A DNA stretch of 64,000 nucleotides from Paucibacter sp963740455 (lineage in GTDB: Bacteria > Pseudomonadota > Gammaproteobacteria > Burkholderiales > Burkholderiaceae_C): contig CAVUEF010000014.1 in assembly GCA_963740455.1 (NCBI GenBank), positions 1 through 64,000 on the forward strand. The letters are read 5' to 3'. A program made the position numbers and the translations under genes. Below the pieces are notes generated by a model. It did no database searches. It had not been told where the DNA came from and saw only the letters and a program-made list of their open reading frames with translations. How positions within the stretch are numbered: the stretch's first letter is position 1; each line of letters starts with the position of its first letter. This document shows, piece by piece, positions 34,713 to 43,464 of the stretch.

Positions 34713-36764
34713 TCAGGCCTTCAGGAATTCGGCTTTGCTGCCCAGCCAGCGCTCCACATGGCGTACCGCCGCTTGCGGGTGCTGGTCAAGCAGGCGCGGT
34801 GCGGCGCGGCGGGCGTGCTCAAGTAGTTTGAGGTCGGCTTGCAGATCGGCGAAGCGTAGCAGCTGCGCGCCCGACTGGCGTGCGCCCATGAACTCGCCGG
34901 GACCGCGGATTTCGAGGTCGCGCCGCGCGATCTCGAAGCCGTCGTTGGTGTCAATCATGGCCTTGAGCCGCGCCTTGCCGGTGTCCGACAGCGGCGCGGT
35001 GTAAAGCAGCACGCAGACGCTAGCCACCGAGCCGCGCCCGACGCGGCCGCGCAACTGGTGCAACTGGCTCAGGCCAAAGCGCTCGGCGTGCTCGATCACC
35101 ATCAGACTGGCATTGGGCACGTCGACGCCGACCTCGATCACCGTGGTGGCCACCAGCACGCTCAGCTGCCCGCTCGCAAACTGCGCCATCACCGCGGCCT
35201 TCTCGCTGGAGGCCATGCGGCCGTGCAGCAATCCCACCGCACAACCCGGCAGCGCGGCGGTCAAATACTGGTGCGTCTCGGTGGCGTTTTGCAAGTCGAG
35301 CGTCTCACTTTCTTCGATCAGCGGGCAGACCCAATAGACCTGCGCGCCCTGGCCCACTTCGTCGCGGATGCGCGCGATCACGTTTTCGCGCTTGGCGTCG
35401 GCAAACAGCTTGGTGACGATGGGGCTGCGGCCTGGCGGCAGCTCGTCGATGGTGCTCACCTCGAGGTCGGCGAAATAGGTCATGGCCAGCGTGCGCGGAA
35501 TCGGCGTGGCGCTCATCATCAGCAGATGCGGCTCCAGTTCTTGCGCTGCCAGCTTGTTGCGCAAGGCCAGGCGCTGCGCAACGCCAAAACGATGCTGTTC
35601 GTCGATGATGGCCAGCCCCAATCTGGCGAACTCGACCTTGTCCTCGATCACCGCATGCGTGCCCACCACCAACTGTGCCGTGCCCGAGGCAGCGGCTTCC
35701 AGCATCTTCTGACGTGCTTTGCCCTTGATACTGCCGGTGAGCCACGCCACGCCAACGCCGAGCGGCTCCAACCAGGAAATGAGTTTTCTGAAATGCTGCT
35801 CGGCCAGGATTTCGGTGGGCGCCATCAATGCACATTGCCAGCCCGCATCGATAGCCACCGCAGCTGAAAGCGCTGCTACCACGGTCTTGCCCGAGCCGAC
35901 GTCGCCTTGCAGCAGACGGTGCATTGGCTTGCCGAGGGCCAGCTCTTGCGCAATCTCCTCGACCACGCGCTGCTGCGCGCCGGTGAGATCAAACGGCAGC
36001 GCGGCCAGCAGCTTTTCGACCAGACCGCCTTGCCGGGCACGCAAGCTTGGCGCCCGCAACAAGGCGCGCTCGCGCTGCGACTGCAATTGCGACAGCTGCT
36101 GGGCCAGCAGTTCCTCGGCCTTCAGGCGCTGCCAGGCCGGATGGCTGTGGTCTTCGAGCGTGGCCAGACTCACCTGGGGCGATGGGTGATGCAAAAAGTC
36201 GAGCGCCTCGCGCAGCGTCGGCAAGCCGGGCGGCACGCTGCCCGGCGGCAAGATCTCATCGAGCGGCGCACGTTGCAAGGCGCTCACCACCACCTTGCGC
36301 AGATAGGCTTGGGGCAGGCTGGCGCTGGTGGGGTAGACAGGCGTCAGCGCGGTCGGCAGGGGGGTGTCTTCGCCGACCACCTTGACCATCGGGTGCACCA
36401 TCTCGCGCCCCCAGAAACCCACGCGCAGCTCACCGCGCACGCGCAGCCGCGTCCCGGCGGCCAAACTCTTTTGTTGCGAGGGATAGAAGTTCAAGAAGCG
36501 CAGCAGCAAGTCATCGCTGTCGTCGTGCATCTGCACCAGCAACTGGCGTCGCCCGCGCTGCTCGACATGGCACTCGTGCACCACACCTTCGACTTGCACG
36601 ACCTGACCCTCGCGCGCCTGGGTGATCGGCGTGATGCGCGTCTCGTCCTCGTAGCGCAGCGGCAGGTGCAAGGCCATGTCGATGTCGCGCCGCAGCCCTA
36701 GCTTTTCCAACGCTTTTTGCGGCGCGGACTTTTCTTTCTTCGGTTCGGGCTTGAGCTCGGGCAT
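34713..36764 (-). CDS. recG: ATP-dependent DNA helicase RecG
   Basis: A branch-migrating helicase that remodels stalled forks and recombination intermediates. The 683 residues have an N-terminal wedge/OB domain (VVQVEGVVHECHVEQRGRRQ), Walker A in LLQGDVGSGKTVVAAL, the DEQH box in LAIIDEQHRFGVAQR, and the C-terminal motif QLRGRVGRG. The N-terminus is slightly shorter than in some homologs but typical for the group. It is followed directly by oxyR (7 bp), so the two are likely cotranscribed. Confidence 0.96.
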   Translation of the reverse strand: MPELKPEPKKEKSAPQKALEKLGLRRDIDMALHLPLRYEDETRITPITQAREGQVVQVEGVVHECHVEQRGRRQLLVQMHDDSDDLLLRFLNFYPSQQKSLAAGTRLRVRGELRVGFWGREMVHPMVKVVGEDTPLPTALTPVYPTSASLPQAYLRKVVVSALQRAPLDEILPPGSVPPGLPTLREALDFLHHPSPQVSLATLEDHSHPAWQRLKAEELLAQQLSQLQSQRERALLRAPSLRARQGGLVEKLLAALPFDLTGAQQRVVEEIAQELALGKPMHRLLQGDVGSGKTVVAALSAAVAIDAGWQCALMAPTEILAEQHFRKLISWLEPLGVGVAWLTGSIKGKARQKMLEAAASGTAQLVVGTHAVIEDKVEFARLGLAIIDEQHRFGVAQRLALRNKLAAQELEPHLLMMSATPIPRTLAMTYFADLEVSTIDELPPGRSPIVTKLFADAKRENVIARIRDEVGQGAQVYWVCPLIEESETLDLQNATETHQYLTAALPGCAVGLLHGRMASSEKAAVMAQFASGQLSVLVATTVIEVGVDVPNASLMVIEHAERFGLSQLHQLRGRVGRGSVASVCVLLYTAPLSDTGKARLKAMIDTNDGFEIARRDLEIRGPGEFMGARQSGAQLLRFADLQADLKLLEHARRAAPRLLDQHPQAAVRHVERWLGSKAEFLKA

Positions 36765-36871
36765 ACGCCATTTTGCACATGCCTGATTTCACGCGAGAAA
36801 TTCAAGACTGCCTTGGGTGGACATCAGGCAAGCCCTGACTTGTCCTCGAGCCCGGCAGTGCGCAGCGCGTC

Positions 36872-36890
36872 TATATGCCATCTGCATATA
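36872..36890. promoter_or_regulatory. candidate operator upstream of the cys operon
   Basis: TATATG and CATATA form a perfect inverted repeat around CCATCTG in an AT-rich island (to about 36912) in the divergent recG/TSUP gap. This is the only AT-rich DNA nearby and fits a LysR-type site such as CysB, but the CysB consensus is too loose to be sure. Confidence 0.4.
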
Positions 36891-36946
36891 TGAAAATTAT
36901 AAGAATGTCGTTTGAGACCGATGGCTGGCTGCCTACAGTCGGCTCC

Positions 36947-37738
36947 ATGCATGACTCTGGCTTCATTGTTGCGGGATTTCTTGTCGGGCTGATCGTCGGT
37001 CTGACCGGCGTGGGCGGCGGCTCGTTGATGACGCCGATCCTGATCTTCTTCTTCGGCTTCAAGCCCTATCTGGCCATCGGCACCGACTTGTTGTTCGCCG
37101 CTTTCACCAAACTGGGCGGCACCGCGAGCATGGCGCGCAGCGGCCTGATCGACTGGCGCATCGTCGCCCGGCTCTCGGCTGGCAGCATCCCGGCGGCGCT
37201 GATCACCCTGCTGATATTGCAACGGGTTGGCCCGGCCAGTGCCGCGACACAAAATCTGATGACCACCACGCTGGGCGCGGCCCTGCTGCTGACTGCCGCC
37301 GCCACCCTGTACAAGGTGGTGCGCGGCAAGGCCCTGCCGACCACCCTGGCGCGCGGTCAGGAAGCGCGCGCCGCCACGCCGCGGCATGCGGGTCTGACCC
37401 TGCTGCTGGGCGCCGTCATCGGCACGCTGGTGACATTGACTTCGGTCGGCGCCGGCGCCATCGGCGTGAGCGTGTTGCTCATCCTTTATCCGCTGCTGCC
37501 GCTGCCGCGCATCGTGGCGGTCGACATCGCCTATGCCGTGCCGCTGACGCTGGTGGCCGGCCTGGGCCATGCGTGGCTCGGTTCGGTGGACTGGCCGCTG
37601 CTGGCCAAACTGCTGGCCGGCTCGCTACCGGGCATCTGGCTCGGTACGCGCCTGATGCACCGCATCAACGAGCGCTTCATCCGCTCAGCCCTTTCCGTCT
37701 TGCTGGCCTGGGCCGGCATCAAGCTCATCGCCACCTGA
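36947..37738 (+). CDS. TSUP (TauE/SafE) family membrane permease, sulfur-linked
   Basis: A 263-residue membrane protein with about eight helices. It shows the TSUP N-terminal repeat GFLVGLIVGLTGVGGGSLMTP and its internal counterpart LLGAVIGTLVTLTSVGAGAIG. The family moves sulfite, sulfonates or related anions. It is the first gene of the cys operon, 22 bp before cysI, so it probably handles a sulfur anion for assimilation or exports excess sulfite. The ATG at 36947 is chosen because it starts just before the first helix; the direction of transport is unknown. Confidence 0.85.
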   Translation: MHDSGFIVAGFLVGLIVGLTGVGGGSLMTPILIFFFGFKPYLAIGTDLLFAAFTKLGGTASMARSGLIDWRIVARLSAGSIPAALITLLILQRVGPASAATQNLMTTTLGAALLLTAAATLYKVVRGKALPTTLARGQEARAATPRHAGLTLLLGAVIGTLVTLTSVGAGAIGVSVLLILYPLLPLPRIVAVDIAYAVPLTLVAGLGHAWLGSVDWPLLAKLLAGSLPGIWLGTRLMHRINERFIRSALSVLLAWAGIKLIAT

Positions 37739-37760
37739 AACCCCGCGCAGCTGACCGCCC

Positions 37761-39482
37761 ATGTACCAATACACCCCCTTTGACCGCCAGTTCGTGCGCA
37801 CCCGCGCCGCGCAATACCGCGACCAACTCGAGCGCCATCTTGATGGCCGGCTCGGCGCCGACGAGTTCAGGCCGCTGCGCCTGCAAAACGGCTGGTACAT
37901 CCAGCGCCACGCGCCGATGCTGCGGGTGGCCGTGCCCTACGGCGAGCTGTCATCGGCGCAGTTGCGCATGCTGGCGCGCATCGCTAGCGACCATGACCGC
38001 GGCTACGCCCACTTCACGACGCGCCAGAACCTCCAGTTCAACTGGATCGCGCTGGAACACAGCGCCGACGTGATGGATCTGCTGGCTTCGGTCGACCTGC
38101 ACGGAATCCAGACCAGCGGCAACTGCATCCGCAACATCACCAGCGACGCGCTGGCCGGCATCGCCGTCGATGAAATCGCCGATCCGCGGCCGTTCTGCGA
38201 AATCCTGCGCCAGTGGAGCACGCTGCATCCGGAATTCGCCTTCCTGCCGCGCAAGTTCAAGCTGGCCGTGACCGGCGCCAAAGAAGACCGAACCGCTGGC
38301 GCCTGGCATGACGTGGGCCTGCAACTGCGGCGCGACGACGACGGACAGCTCGGCTTCAAGGTGCTGGTGGGCGGCGGCATGGGCCGCACCCCGTTGATCG
38401 CCAGCACCCTCCGCGAGTTCCTGCCGTGGCAGGAGATCCTCAACTATCTCGAAGCCGTGGTTCGCGTGTACAACCGCTGGGGCCGGCGCGACAACCAGTA
38501 CAAAGCGCGCATCAAGATTCTGGTCAGGGCCGAGGGTCGACGCTTCATCGATGAGGTCGAGGCCGAGTACCAACAGATCGTCGAGCTCGACGGCGCACCG
38601 CACACGCTGACGCAGGCCGAGCTCGACCGCGTCACTGCCTCCTTCGTGCCGCCCACGCTCCAGGGCCAGCCCAAGACCCGCGACGACAAGATCAATCACA
38701 TCCTGCGCGTGGCGGCCGCGAACGACGTCGAGTTCGGCCGCTGGCTGCAGCGCAACGTCGCCCCGCACAAGGACCCGGGCCTGCGCGCCGTCACGCTGTC
38801 GTTCAAGCGCCTCGGTCATGCCCCGGGCGATGCGACCGCGCGGGAGATGGCGCTCGTGGCCGACCTGGCCGACCAGTTTTCGGCGGGTGAGCTGCGCGTC
38901 ACGCATGAGCAAAACCTGCTGTTGCCCTGGGTGCGTTGCGACCAGTTGCCCGAGCTCTGGCGCGTCGCTCGCAAGAACGGCCTGGCCCGTCCCCACATCG
39001 GCCTGCTCACCGACATGATCGCCTGCCCCGGTGGCGACTTCTGCGCCCTGGCCAATGCGCGCTCCCTGCCGATTGCCGAGGCGATCCAGCAGCGCTATCA
39101 GGACCTTGACGAACTGCACGACTTGGGCGAGATCGACCTGCACATCTCGGGCTGCATGAACTCCTGCGGCCACCACCACAGCGGCCATATCGGCATCCTG
39201 GGCGTCGACAAGAACGGCCAGGAGTGGTACCAGCTCACGCTCGGCGGCTCGGACGGCTCCACGCTGAGCGGCGCGCCCGAGGCCGGCCAAGTGGTGGGCC
39301 CGTCGTTCAGCGCCGCCGAAGTGCCCGACGTGATCGAGGCCGTGCTCGACATCTACCGCCGCGAGCGCGCGCTCGGCGAAAACTTCACCACCACCTTGCG
39401 CCGGGTCGGGCTTGAACCGTTCAAGCACGCGGCCAACCAGGCGCGCCATGACAGCGTGCAAGCTCAAACCATTGCCGCATGA
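37761..39482 (+). CDS. cysI: sulfite reductase, siroheme/4Fe-4S subunit
   Basis: Six-electron reduction of sulfite to sulfide. The 573 residues show the two nitrite/sulfite reductase half-repeats: FTTRQNLQFNWIAL with TSGNCIRNITSDALAGIA, and VTHEQNLLLPWV with MIACPGGDFCALANARS. The cluster and siroheme ligands are in CPGGDFC and the ISGCMNSCGHH motif. No cysJ flavoprotein is present, so the electron donor may be ferredoxin or lie elsewhere. It is followed by the DUF934 gene with a stop/start overlap. Confidence 0.94.
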   Translation: MYQYTPFDRQFVRTRAAQYRDQLERHLDGRLGADEFRPLRLQNGWYIQRHAPMLRVAVPYGELSSAQLRMLARIASDHDRGYAHFTTRQNLQFNWIALEHSADVMDLLASVDLHGIQTSGNCIRNITSDALAGIAVDEIADPRPFCEILRQWSTLHPEFAFLPRKFKLAVTGAKEDRTAGAWHDVGLQLRRDDDGQLGFKVLVGGGMGRTPLIASTLREFLPWQEILNYLEAVVRVYNRWGRRDNQYKARIKILVRAEGRRFIDEVEAEYQQIVELDGAPHTLTQAELDRVTASFVPPTLQGQPKTRDDKINHILRVAAANDVEFGRWLQRNVAPHKDPGLRAVTLSFKRLGHAPGDATAREMALVADLADQFSAGELRVTHEQNLLLPWVRCDQLPELWRVARKNGLARPHIGLLTDMIACPGGDFCALANARSLPIAEAIQQRYQDLDELHDLGEIDLHISGCMNSCGHHHSGHIGILGVDKNGQEWYQLTLGGSDGSTLSGAPEAGQVVGPSFSAAEVPDVIEAVLDIYRRERALGENFTTTLRRVGLEPFKHAANQARHDSVQAQTIAA

Positions 39483-39496
39483 AGGAGCCGATGACC

Positions 39497-39877
39497 ATGA
39501 AACTGATACCCGCTCACGGACACCTGAGCGCACTGCAACGCCGCCACATCCTGGAGCTGGCCAACGATGTCGATCCGCGCACGGTCTCGCTCGATGGCAT
39601 CTTGCGCATCGACCTGCATTTCCCGACCTTCACCGACGGTCGCGCCCTCAGCCAGGCCTACCTGTTGCGCCGCCGCCTCGGCTTCAAGGGCCAGATCCGC
39701 GCCACCGGCGACGTACTGGCAGACCAGTTACCGCAGATCCGGCGCTGCGGTTTTTCTGCGGCCGTGCTGCGCGCCGACCAGGACCTCGCCATCGCCCAGC
39801 GTCAGCTCGGCTATTTCAGCGCCCACTACCAGGGCGATGCCGACACCGTGCAAGCCCACTTCCTAAAGGCCGCCTGA
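39497..39877 (+). CDS. DUF934 protein of the sulfate-reduction operon
   Basis: A 126-residue DUF934-family protein (LIPAHGHLSALQRRH, LRIDLHFPTFTDGRALSQAYLL, GQIRATGDVLADQLPQIRRCGF, the last two in segments). Family members commonly sit between cysI and cysH in proteobacteria and are presumed accessory factors of sulfite reduction; the mechanism is unknown to me. GAAGGAG at 39481-39487 favours ATG 39497, although ATG 39491 and 39479 are in frame. Its TGA overlaps the cysH ATG. Confidence 0.85.
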   Translation: MKLIPAHGHLSALQRRHILELANDVDPRTVSLDGILRIDLHFPTFTDGRALSQAYLLRRRLGFKGQIRATGDVLADQLPQIRRCGFSAAVLRADQDLAIAQRQLGYFSAHYQGDADTVQAHFLKAA

Positions 39878-40638
39878 TGAATGCCATCGCCCTTCACGAA
39901 CGCGTGTCAACCGACTTCGAGGCCAAGCTCGCACGCAGCCGCGCGCTGCTGCGCCAGGCAGCGCACGACCACGCCCCAACACGGCCCGGCGATGCAGCGC
40001 GGGTGAGCCAGGCTTCCAGCCTGGGCGCCGAGGACATGGTGATCACGCACCTGATCAACCGCATGCGGCTCGACATCGGCATCTTCGTGCTCGATACCGG
40101 CCGCTTGCACCCGGAAACACTGCAACTGCTGGAGCGGCTCAAGGCGAGCTCGCTGGCACCGGTCGAGGTATTCAAGCCCGTCGCGGAGTCGGTGGTCCGG
40201 TTCGTGGCCCGCGAAGGCCGGGATGCGATGTACAACGGCGTCGCGCAACGCCTGACCTGCTGCCAGATTCGCAAGACCGAGCCGCTGGCGCGGGCCCTGA
40301 AGGACAAGACCGCCTGGATCACCGGCCTGCGCCGCGAGCAGTCGGGCGCGCGCGCCGAGGTTCCGGCCATCGACCACTCGGACGCGCAACGCCTCAAATT
40401 CAATCCGCTGGCCGACTGGACCTGGGGCGACGTCTGGCACTACCTGCTGACCTTCGCCGTGGACTACAACCCGCTGCACGACCAGTTCTACTCCAGTATC
40501 GGCTGCGCGCCCTGCACCCGCGCCATCACCCCCGGCGAGGACTTGCGCGCCGGCAGATGGTGGTGGGAAAGTGAAGGCATCAAGGAATGCGGCCTGCACG
40601 TCAGGACCAGAGCCCTCGAACAAGAAATTGCCGCATGA
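39877..40638 (+). CDS. cysH: assimilatory phosphoadenylyl/adenylyl-sulfate reductase, APS-type
   Basis: Reduces activated sulfate to sulfite. The 253 residues carry the iron-sulfur ligands Cys128-Cys129 (LTCCQIRK) and Cys210/Cys213 (GCAPCTR), which mark the 4Fe-4S type that uses APS rather than PAPS. The catalytic Cys238 is in the KECGLH motif. Absence of a cysC (APS kinase) gene in the operon agrees. The start overlaps the DUF934 stop and the end overlaps cysD, both ATGA. Confidence 0.93.
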   Translation: MNAIALHERVSTDFEAKLARSRALLRQAAHDHAPTRPGDAARVSQASSLGAEDMVITHLINRMRLDIGIFVLDTGRLHPETLQLLERLKASSLAPVEVFKPVAESVVRFVAREGRDAMYNGVAQRLTCCQIRKTEPLARALKDKTAWITGLRREQSGARAEVPAIDHSDAQRLKFNPLADWTWGDVWHYLLTFAVDYNPLHDQFYSSIGCAPCTRAITPGEDLRAGRWWWESEGIKECGLHVRTRALEQEIAA

Positions 40639-41579
40639 ACGCGCGCACCCGACCTGAGCTGCTGGACCAGCCCGACCATCACCTCAGCAACGCCCACCTC
40701 GACGCGCTGGAGGAGGAAACCATCTTCATCCTGCGCGAGGTGGCCGCGGCCTTCGAGCGCCCGGCGCTGTTGTTCTCGGGCGGCAAGGACTCGCTGGTGC
40801 TGCTCCAGTGCGCTGAGAAGGCCTTTGGCACAGGGCGCCTGCCGTATCCGCTGCTGATGATCGATACCGGCCACAACTTCACCGAAGTCACCGACTTGCG
40901 CGACCGGCGCGCGGCCGAGTTGGGGGCCGAGCTGATTGTGCGCAGGGTGGAAGACTCGATGGCGCGCGGCAGCGTGCGGCTGGCCCATGCAGGCGAGAGC
41001 CGCAATGCGCACCAATCGGTCACGCTGCTCGAAGCGATCGACGAATTCCGCTTCGACGCGCTGATCGGCGGCGCCCGGCGCGACGAGGAAAAGGCGCGCG
41101 CCAAGGAACGCATCTTCTCGCACCGCGACAGCTTCGGCCAGTGGCTGCCGAAAGCCCAGCGCCCCGAGCTGTGGACGCTGTTCAATACCCGGCTGCATCC
41201 GGGCGAGCACTTCCGTGTGTTTCCGATCTCCAACTGGACCGAACTCGATGTCTGGCAGTACATCGCGCGCGAGCGCATCGCCCTGCCCTCGCTCTACTAC
41301 AGCCACCCGCGCGAGGTGGTCGAGCGCCGCGGCCTGCTCGTCCCGGTCACTCAACTCACACCGCCGCGCGAGGGCGAACGGGTGCAAGTGCGCGACGTGC
41401 GTTTTCGCACCGTGGGCGACATCACCTGCACCTGCCCGGTGGCAAGCACCGCCAGCAGCGCGGCCGAGATCGTGATCGAGACGCTGGCCGCTGAGGTGAG
41501 CGAGCGTGGCGCCACCCGCATGGACGACAAGACCTCGGACGCCTCGATGGAGCGCCGCAAGAAAGACGGGTATTTCTGA
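40635..41579 (+). CDS. cysD: sulfate adenylyltransferase, catalytic subunit 2
   Basis: Forms APS from ATP and sulfate, with CysN. The 314 residues have the PP-loop LLFSGGKDSLVLL, the MIDTGHNFTEV motif, GGARRDEEKARAKERIFS and the C-terminal DKTSDASMERRKKDGYF. Length is normal. ATG at 40635 overlaps the cysH stop by 4 bp; cysN starts one base after its stop. Confidence 0.96.
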   Translation: MNARTRPELLDQPDHHLSNAHLDALEEETIFILREVAAAFERPALLFSGGKDSLVLLQCAEKAFGTGRLPYPLLMIDTGHNFTEVTDLRDRRAAELGAELIVRRVEDSMARGSVRLAHAGESRNAHQSVTLLEAIDEFRFDALIGGARRDEEKARAKERIFSHRDSFGQWLPKAQRPELWTLFNTRLHPGEHFRVFPISNWTELDVWQYIARERIALPSLYYSHPREVVERRGLLVPVTQLTPPREGERVQVRDVRFRTVGDITCTCPVASTASSAAEIVIETLAAEVSERGATRMDDKTSDASMERRKKDGYF

Positions 41580-41580
41580 C

Positions 41581-42837
41581 ATGGAAGCACTCAGATTCAT
41601 CACCTGCGGCTCGGTCGACGACGGCAAGAGCACCTTGATCGGACGCCTGCTGGTGGACACGCGCGCCGTGCTGCAAGACCATCTGGCCGGCGTGCAGCGG
41701 CACGGCGAGACCGACCTGGCCCTGCTGACCGACGGCCTGAGCGCCGAGCGCGAGCAGGGCATCACCATCGACGTCGCCTATCGCTACTTCAGCACCGAGC
41801 AGCGCAAGTTCATCATCGGCGATGCACCGGGCCACGAGCAGTACACGCGCAATATGGTCACCGCCGCGTCGAGTGCCGACGCCGCCGTGGTGCTGGTGGA
41901 CGCCACCAAGCTGGACTGGGCCGATGCCGACCTGGCGCTGCTGGCGCAGACCCGGCGCCACGCGCTGCTGCTCAAGCTGCTGCGCGTGCCCTCGATCGTG
42001 TTTGCTGTGAACAAGCTCGATGCGGTGGCCGACGCAGCGCGAGCCTTCGCCCATATCAGCGCAGCGTTGCAGGCCTTCGCGCAGAGCGCTGGCATCACGG
42101 CGCTAGCCATCGTTGCGCTGTCCGCGCTGAAGGGCTGGAACGTGGTCGATGCCCCGGCGCAAGTGCACTGGTGCGGCTACCGCGGCCCGACCCTGCTGCA
42201 GATCCTCGAGCAGCTGCCGGTGACCGCGCCAGAGACCGACTTGCCGTTGGCCTTTCCGGTGCAGTGGGTGGAAAAGCCCGCCTTCTCCAGCGACTCCCGA
42301 CAGGCCCGGCGCGTATTCTGGGGCCGGGTCGCCACCGGCGCCGTGGACGTGGGGCAATCGGTCACCGTGATGCCCGGCGGCCAGAGCGCCGTCGTGGCCC
42401 AGGTGCTCGACCCCGTGCGCCAGCCGCGCGGCGTGAGCGCAGGCAGTAGCGCCGGCCTGGTGCTCGACCGCGAACTCGACATCTCGCGCGGCGACTGGCT
42501 GCTGGCCAGCGACGCCGGCTACCGCAGCAGCCGGGAACTGCGCGCCACGGTTGCCTGGCTCGATGACGAACCGCTGCGGGCCGGGCGCGTCTATTGGGTC
42601 TTGCACGGCCACCGCTGGGTCAAGGCTAAGGTCAGGCGCATCGTGCACAAGCTCAATATCCAGACGCTGGCCGAGGAGGATGCGACGCAACTGGCACCCA
42701 ATGCGATCGGACACATTGAGCTGACGCTGCACGAGCCCATCCCTGCCCTGCCGTTCGAGCGTTCGCGCCGGCTGGGCTCGCTGATTCTGGTGGACGTCGC
42801 GTCCCACCAAACGTCGGGCGCCGGGCTGCTGGCCTGA
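41581..42837 (+). CDS. cysN: sulfate adenylyltransferase, GTPase subunit 1
   Basis: GTP hydrolysis drives APS formation with CysD. The 418 residues show FITCGSVDDGKSTLIGRLL (P-loop), EREQGITIDVAYRYF (switch I), GDAPGHEQYTRNM (G3) and NKLD (G4), then the elongation-factor-like beta domains. It ends near ILVDVASHQTSGAG with no CysC kinase fusion. Last gene of the operon. Confidence 0.96.
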   Translation: MEALRFITCGSVDDGKSTLIGRLLVDTRAVLQDHLAGVQRHGETDLALLTDGLSAEREQGITIDVAYRYFSTEQRKFIIGDAPGHEQYTRNMVTAASSADAAVVLVDATKLDWADADLALLAQTRRHALLLKLLRVPSIVFAVNKLDAVADAARAFAHISAALQAFAQSAGITALAIVALSALKGWNVVDAPAQVHWCGYRGPTLLQILEQLPVTAPETDLPLAFPVQWVEKPAFSSDSRQARRVFWGRVATGAVDVGQSVTVMPGGQSAVVAQVLDPVRQPRGVSAGSSAGLVLDRELDISRGDWLLASDAGYRSSRELRATVAWLDDEPLRAGRVYWVLHGHRWVKAKVRRIVHKLNIQTLAEEDATQLAPNAIGHIELTLHEPIPALPFERSRRLGSLILVDVASHQTSGAGLLA

Positions 42838-42943
42838 GCCCGCCAACAAGGCCTGCGGGAAGATGCCCGCCGACTGCCGGATTTCGCAAAGGCCCATGAA
42901 TCCGAAAAGCTCAGCGCCCCTGTCGTGATCGGCCGCGACGCGC

Positions 42944-43339
42944 TCAAAGGCTGTGATGCTTGCCGGCGTCCGAGGCCTTCTCCAGCTCGGACTGGCAGCG
43001 GATGCAGCGCGTCACCTCGGGGCTGAGCTGCAGGCGCTCAAACGGGATCACCGCGCCGCAGTCACTGCACTGGCCGAAGTCCCCATCGTGCAAGCGCTGC
43101 AAGGCCTGTTCGATCTGGCCCAGCGCGTCCAGCGTCAGGTCGCTGCGCGCCAAGTCGACTTCGCGGTCGGCGTCATGCTCGCGTTCGTCATCCAGGCCCT
43201 CCAGCAATTGCTCGCGGGCATGCTCGACCCTGCCCTGCTCGCCGAGTTGCGATTGGAACTCTTGCTTGAGCGTGCGCTGGCGTTCCAGTAGCGCAGCTTC
43301 CAGCAAATCCAGTTGGGCAGTGGTCAGGGTGTGGCTCAT
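42944..43339 (-). CDS. DksA/TraR-family zinc-finger protein
   Basis: A 131-residue protein with an N-terminal coiled-coil (LLEAALLERQRTLKQEF, HAREQLLEGLDDEREHDADRE) and a complete C4 zinc finger (CSDCG at the first pair, CIRCQ at the second). The DksA-like fold binds the RNA polymerase secondary channel. It is shorter than DksA (about 150) and the tip acidic residues differ, so it is more likely a DksA paralog than the main regulator. It lies between cysN (convergent) and queA (divergent). Confidence 0.85.
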   Translation of the reverse strand: MSHTLTTAQLDLLEAALLERQRTLKQEFQSQLGEQGRVEHAREQLLEGLDDEREHDADREVDLARSDLTLDALGQIEQALQRLHDGDFGQCSDCGAVIPFERLQLSPEVTRCIRCQSELEKASDAGKHHSL

Positions 43340-43464
43340 GGCAGGGCTCCTCGGGCCGATGCTGGCACGGCCCGATCAGGTTCGGTTGAGGGTAGTCAAC
43401 GACGCACCGCATGGGACAATCCCGGCCCCACCGTTTGGCACGGGTCTGTCCGGCCCTCGACAGC

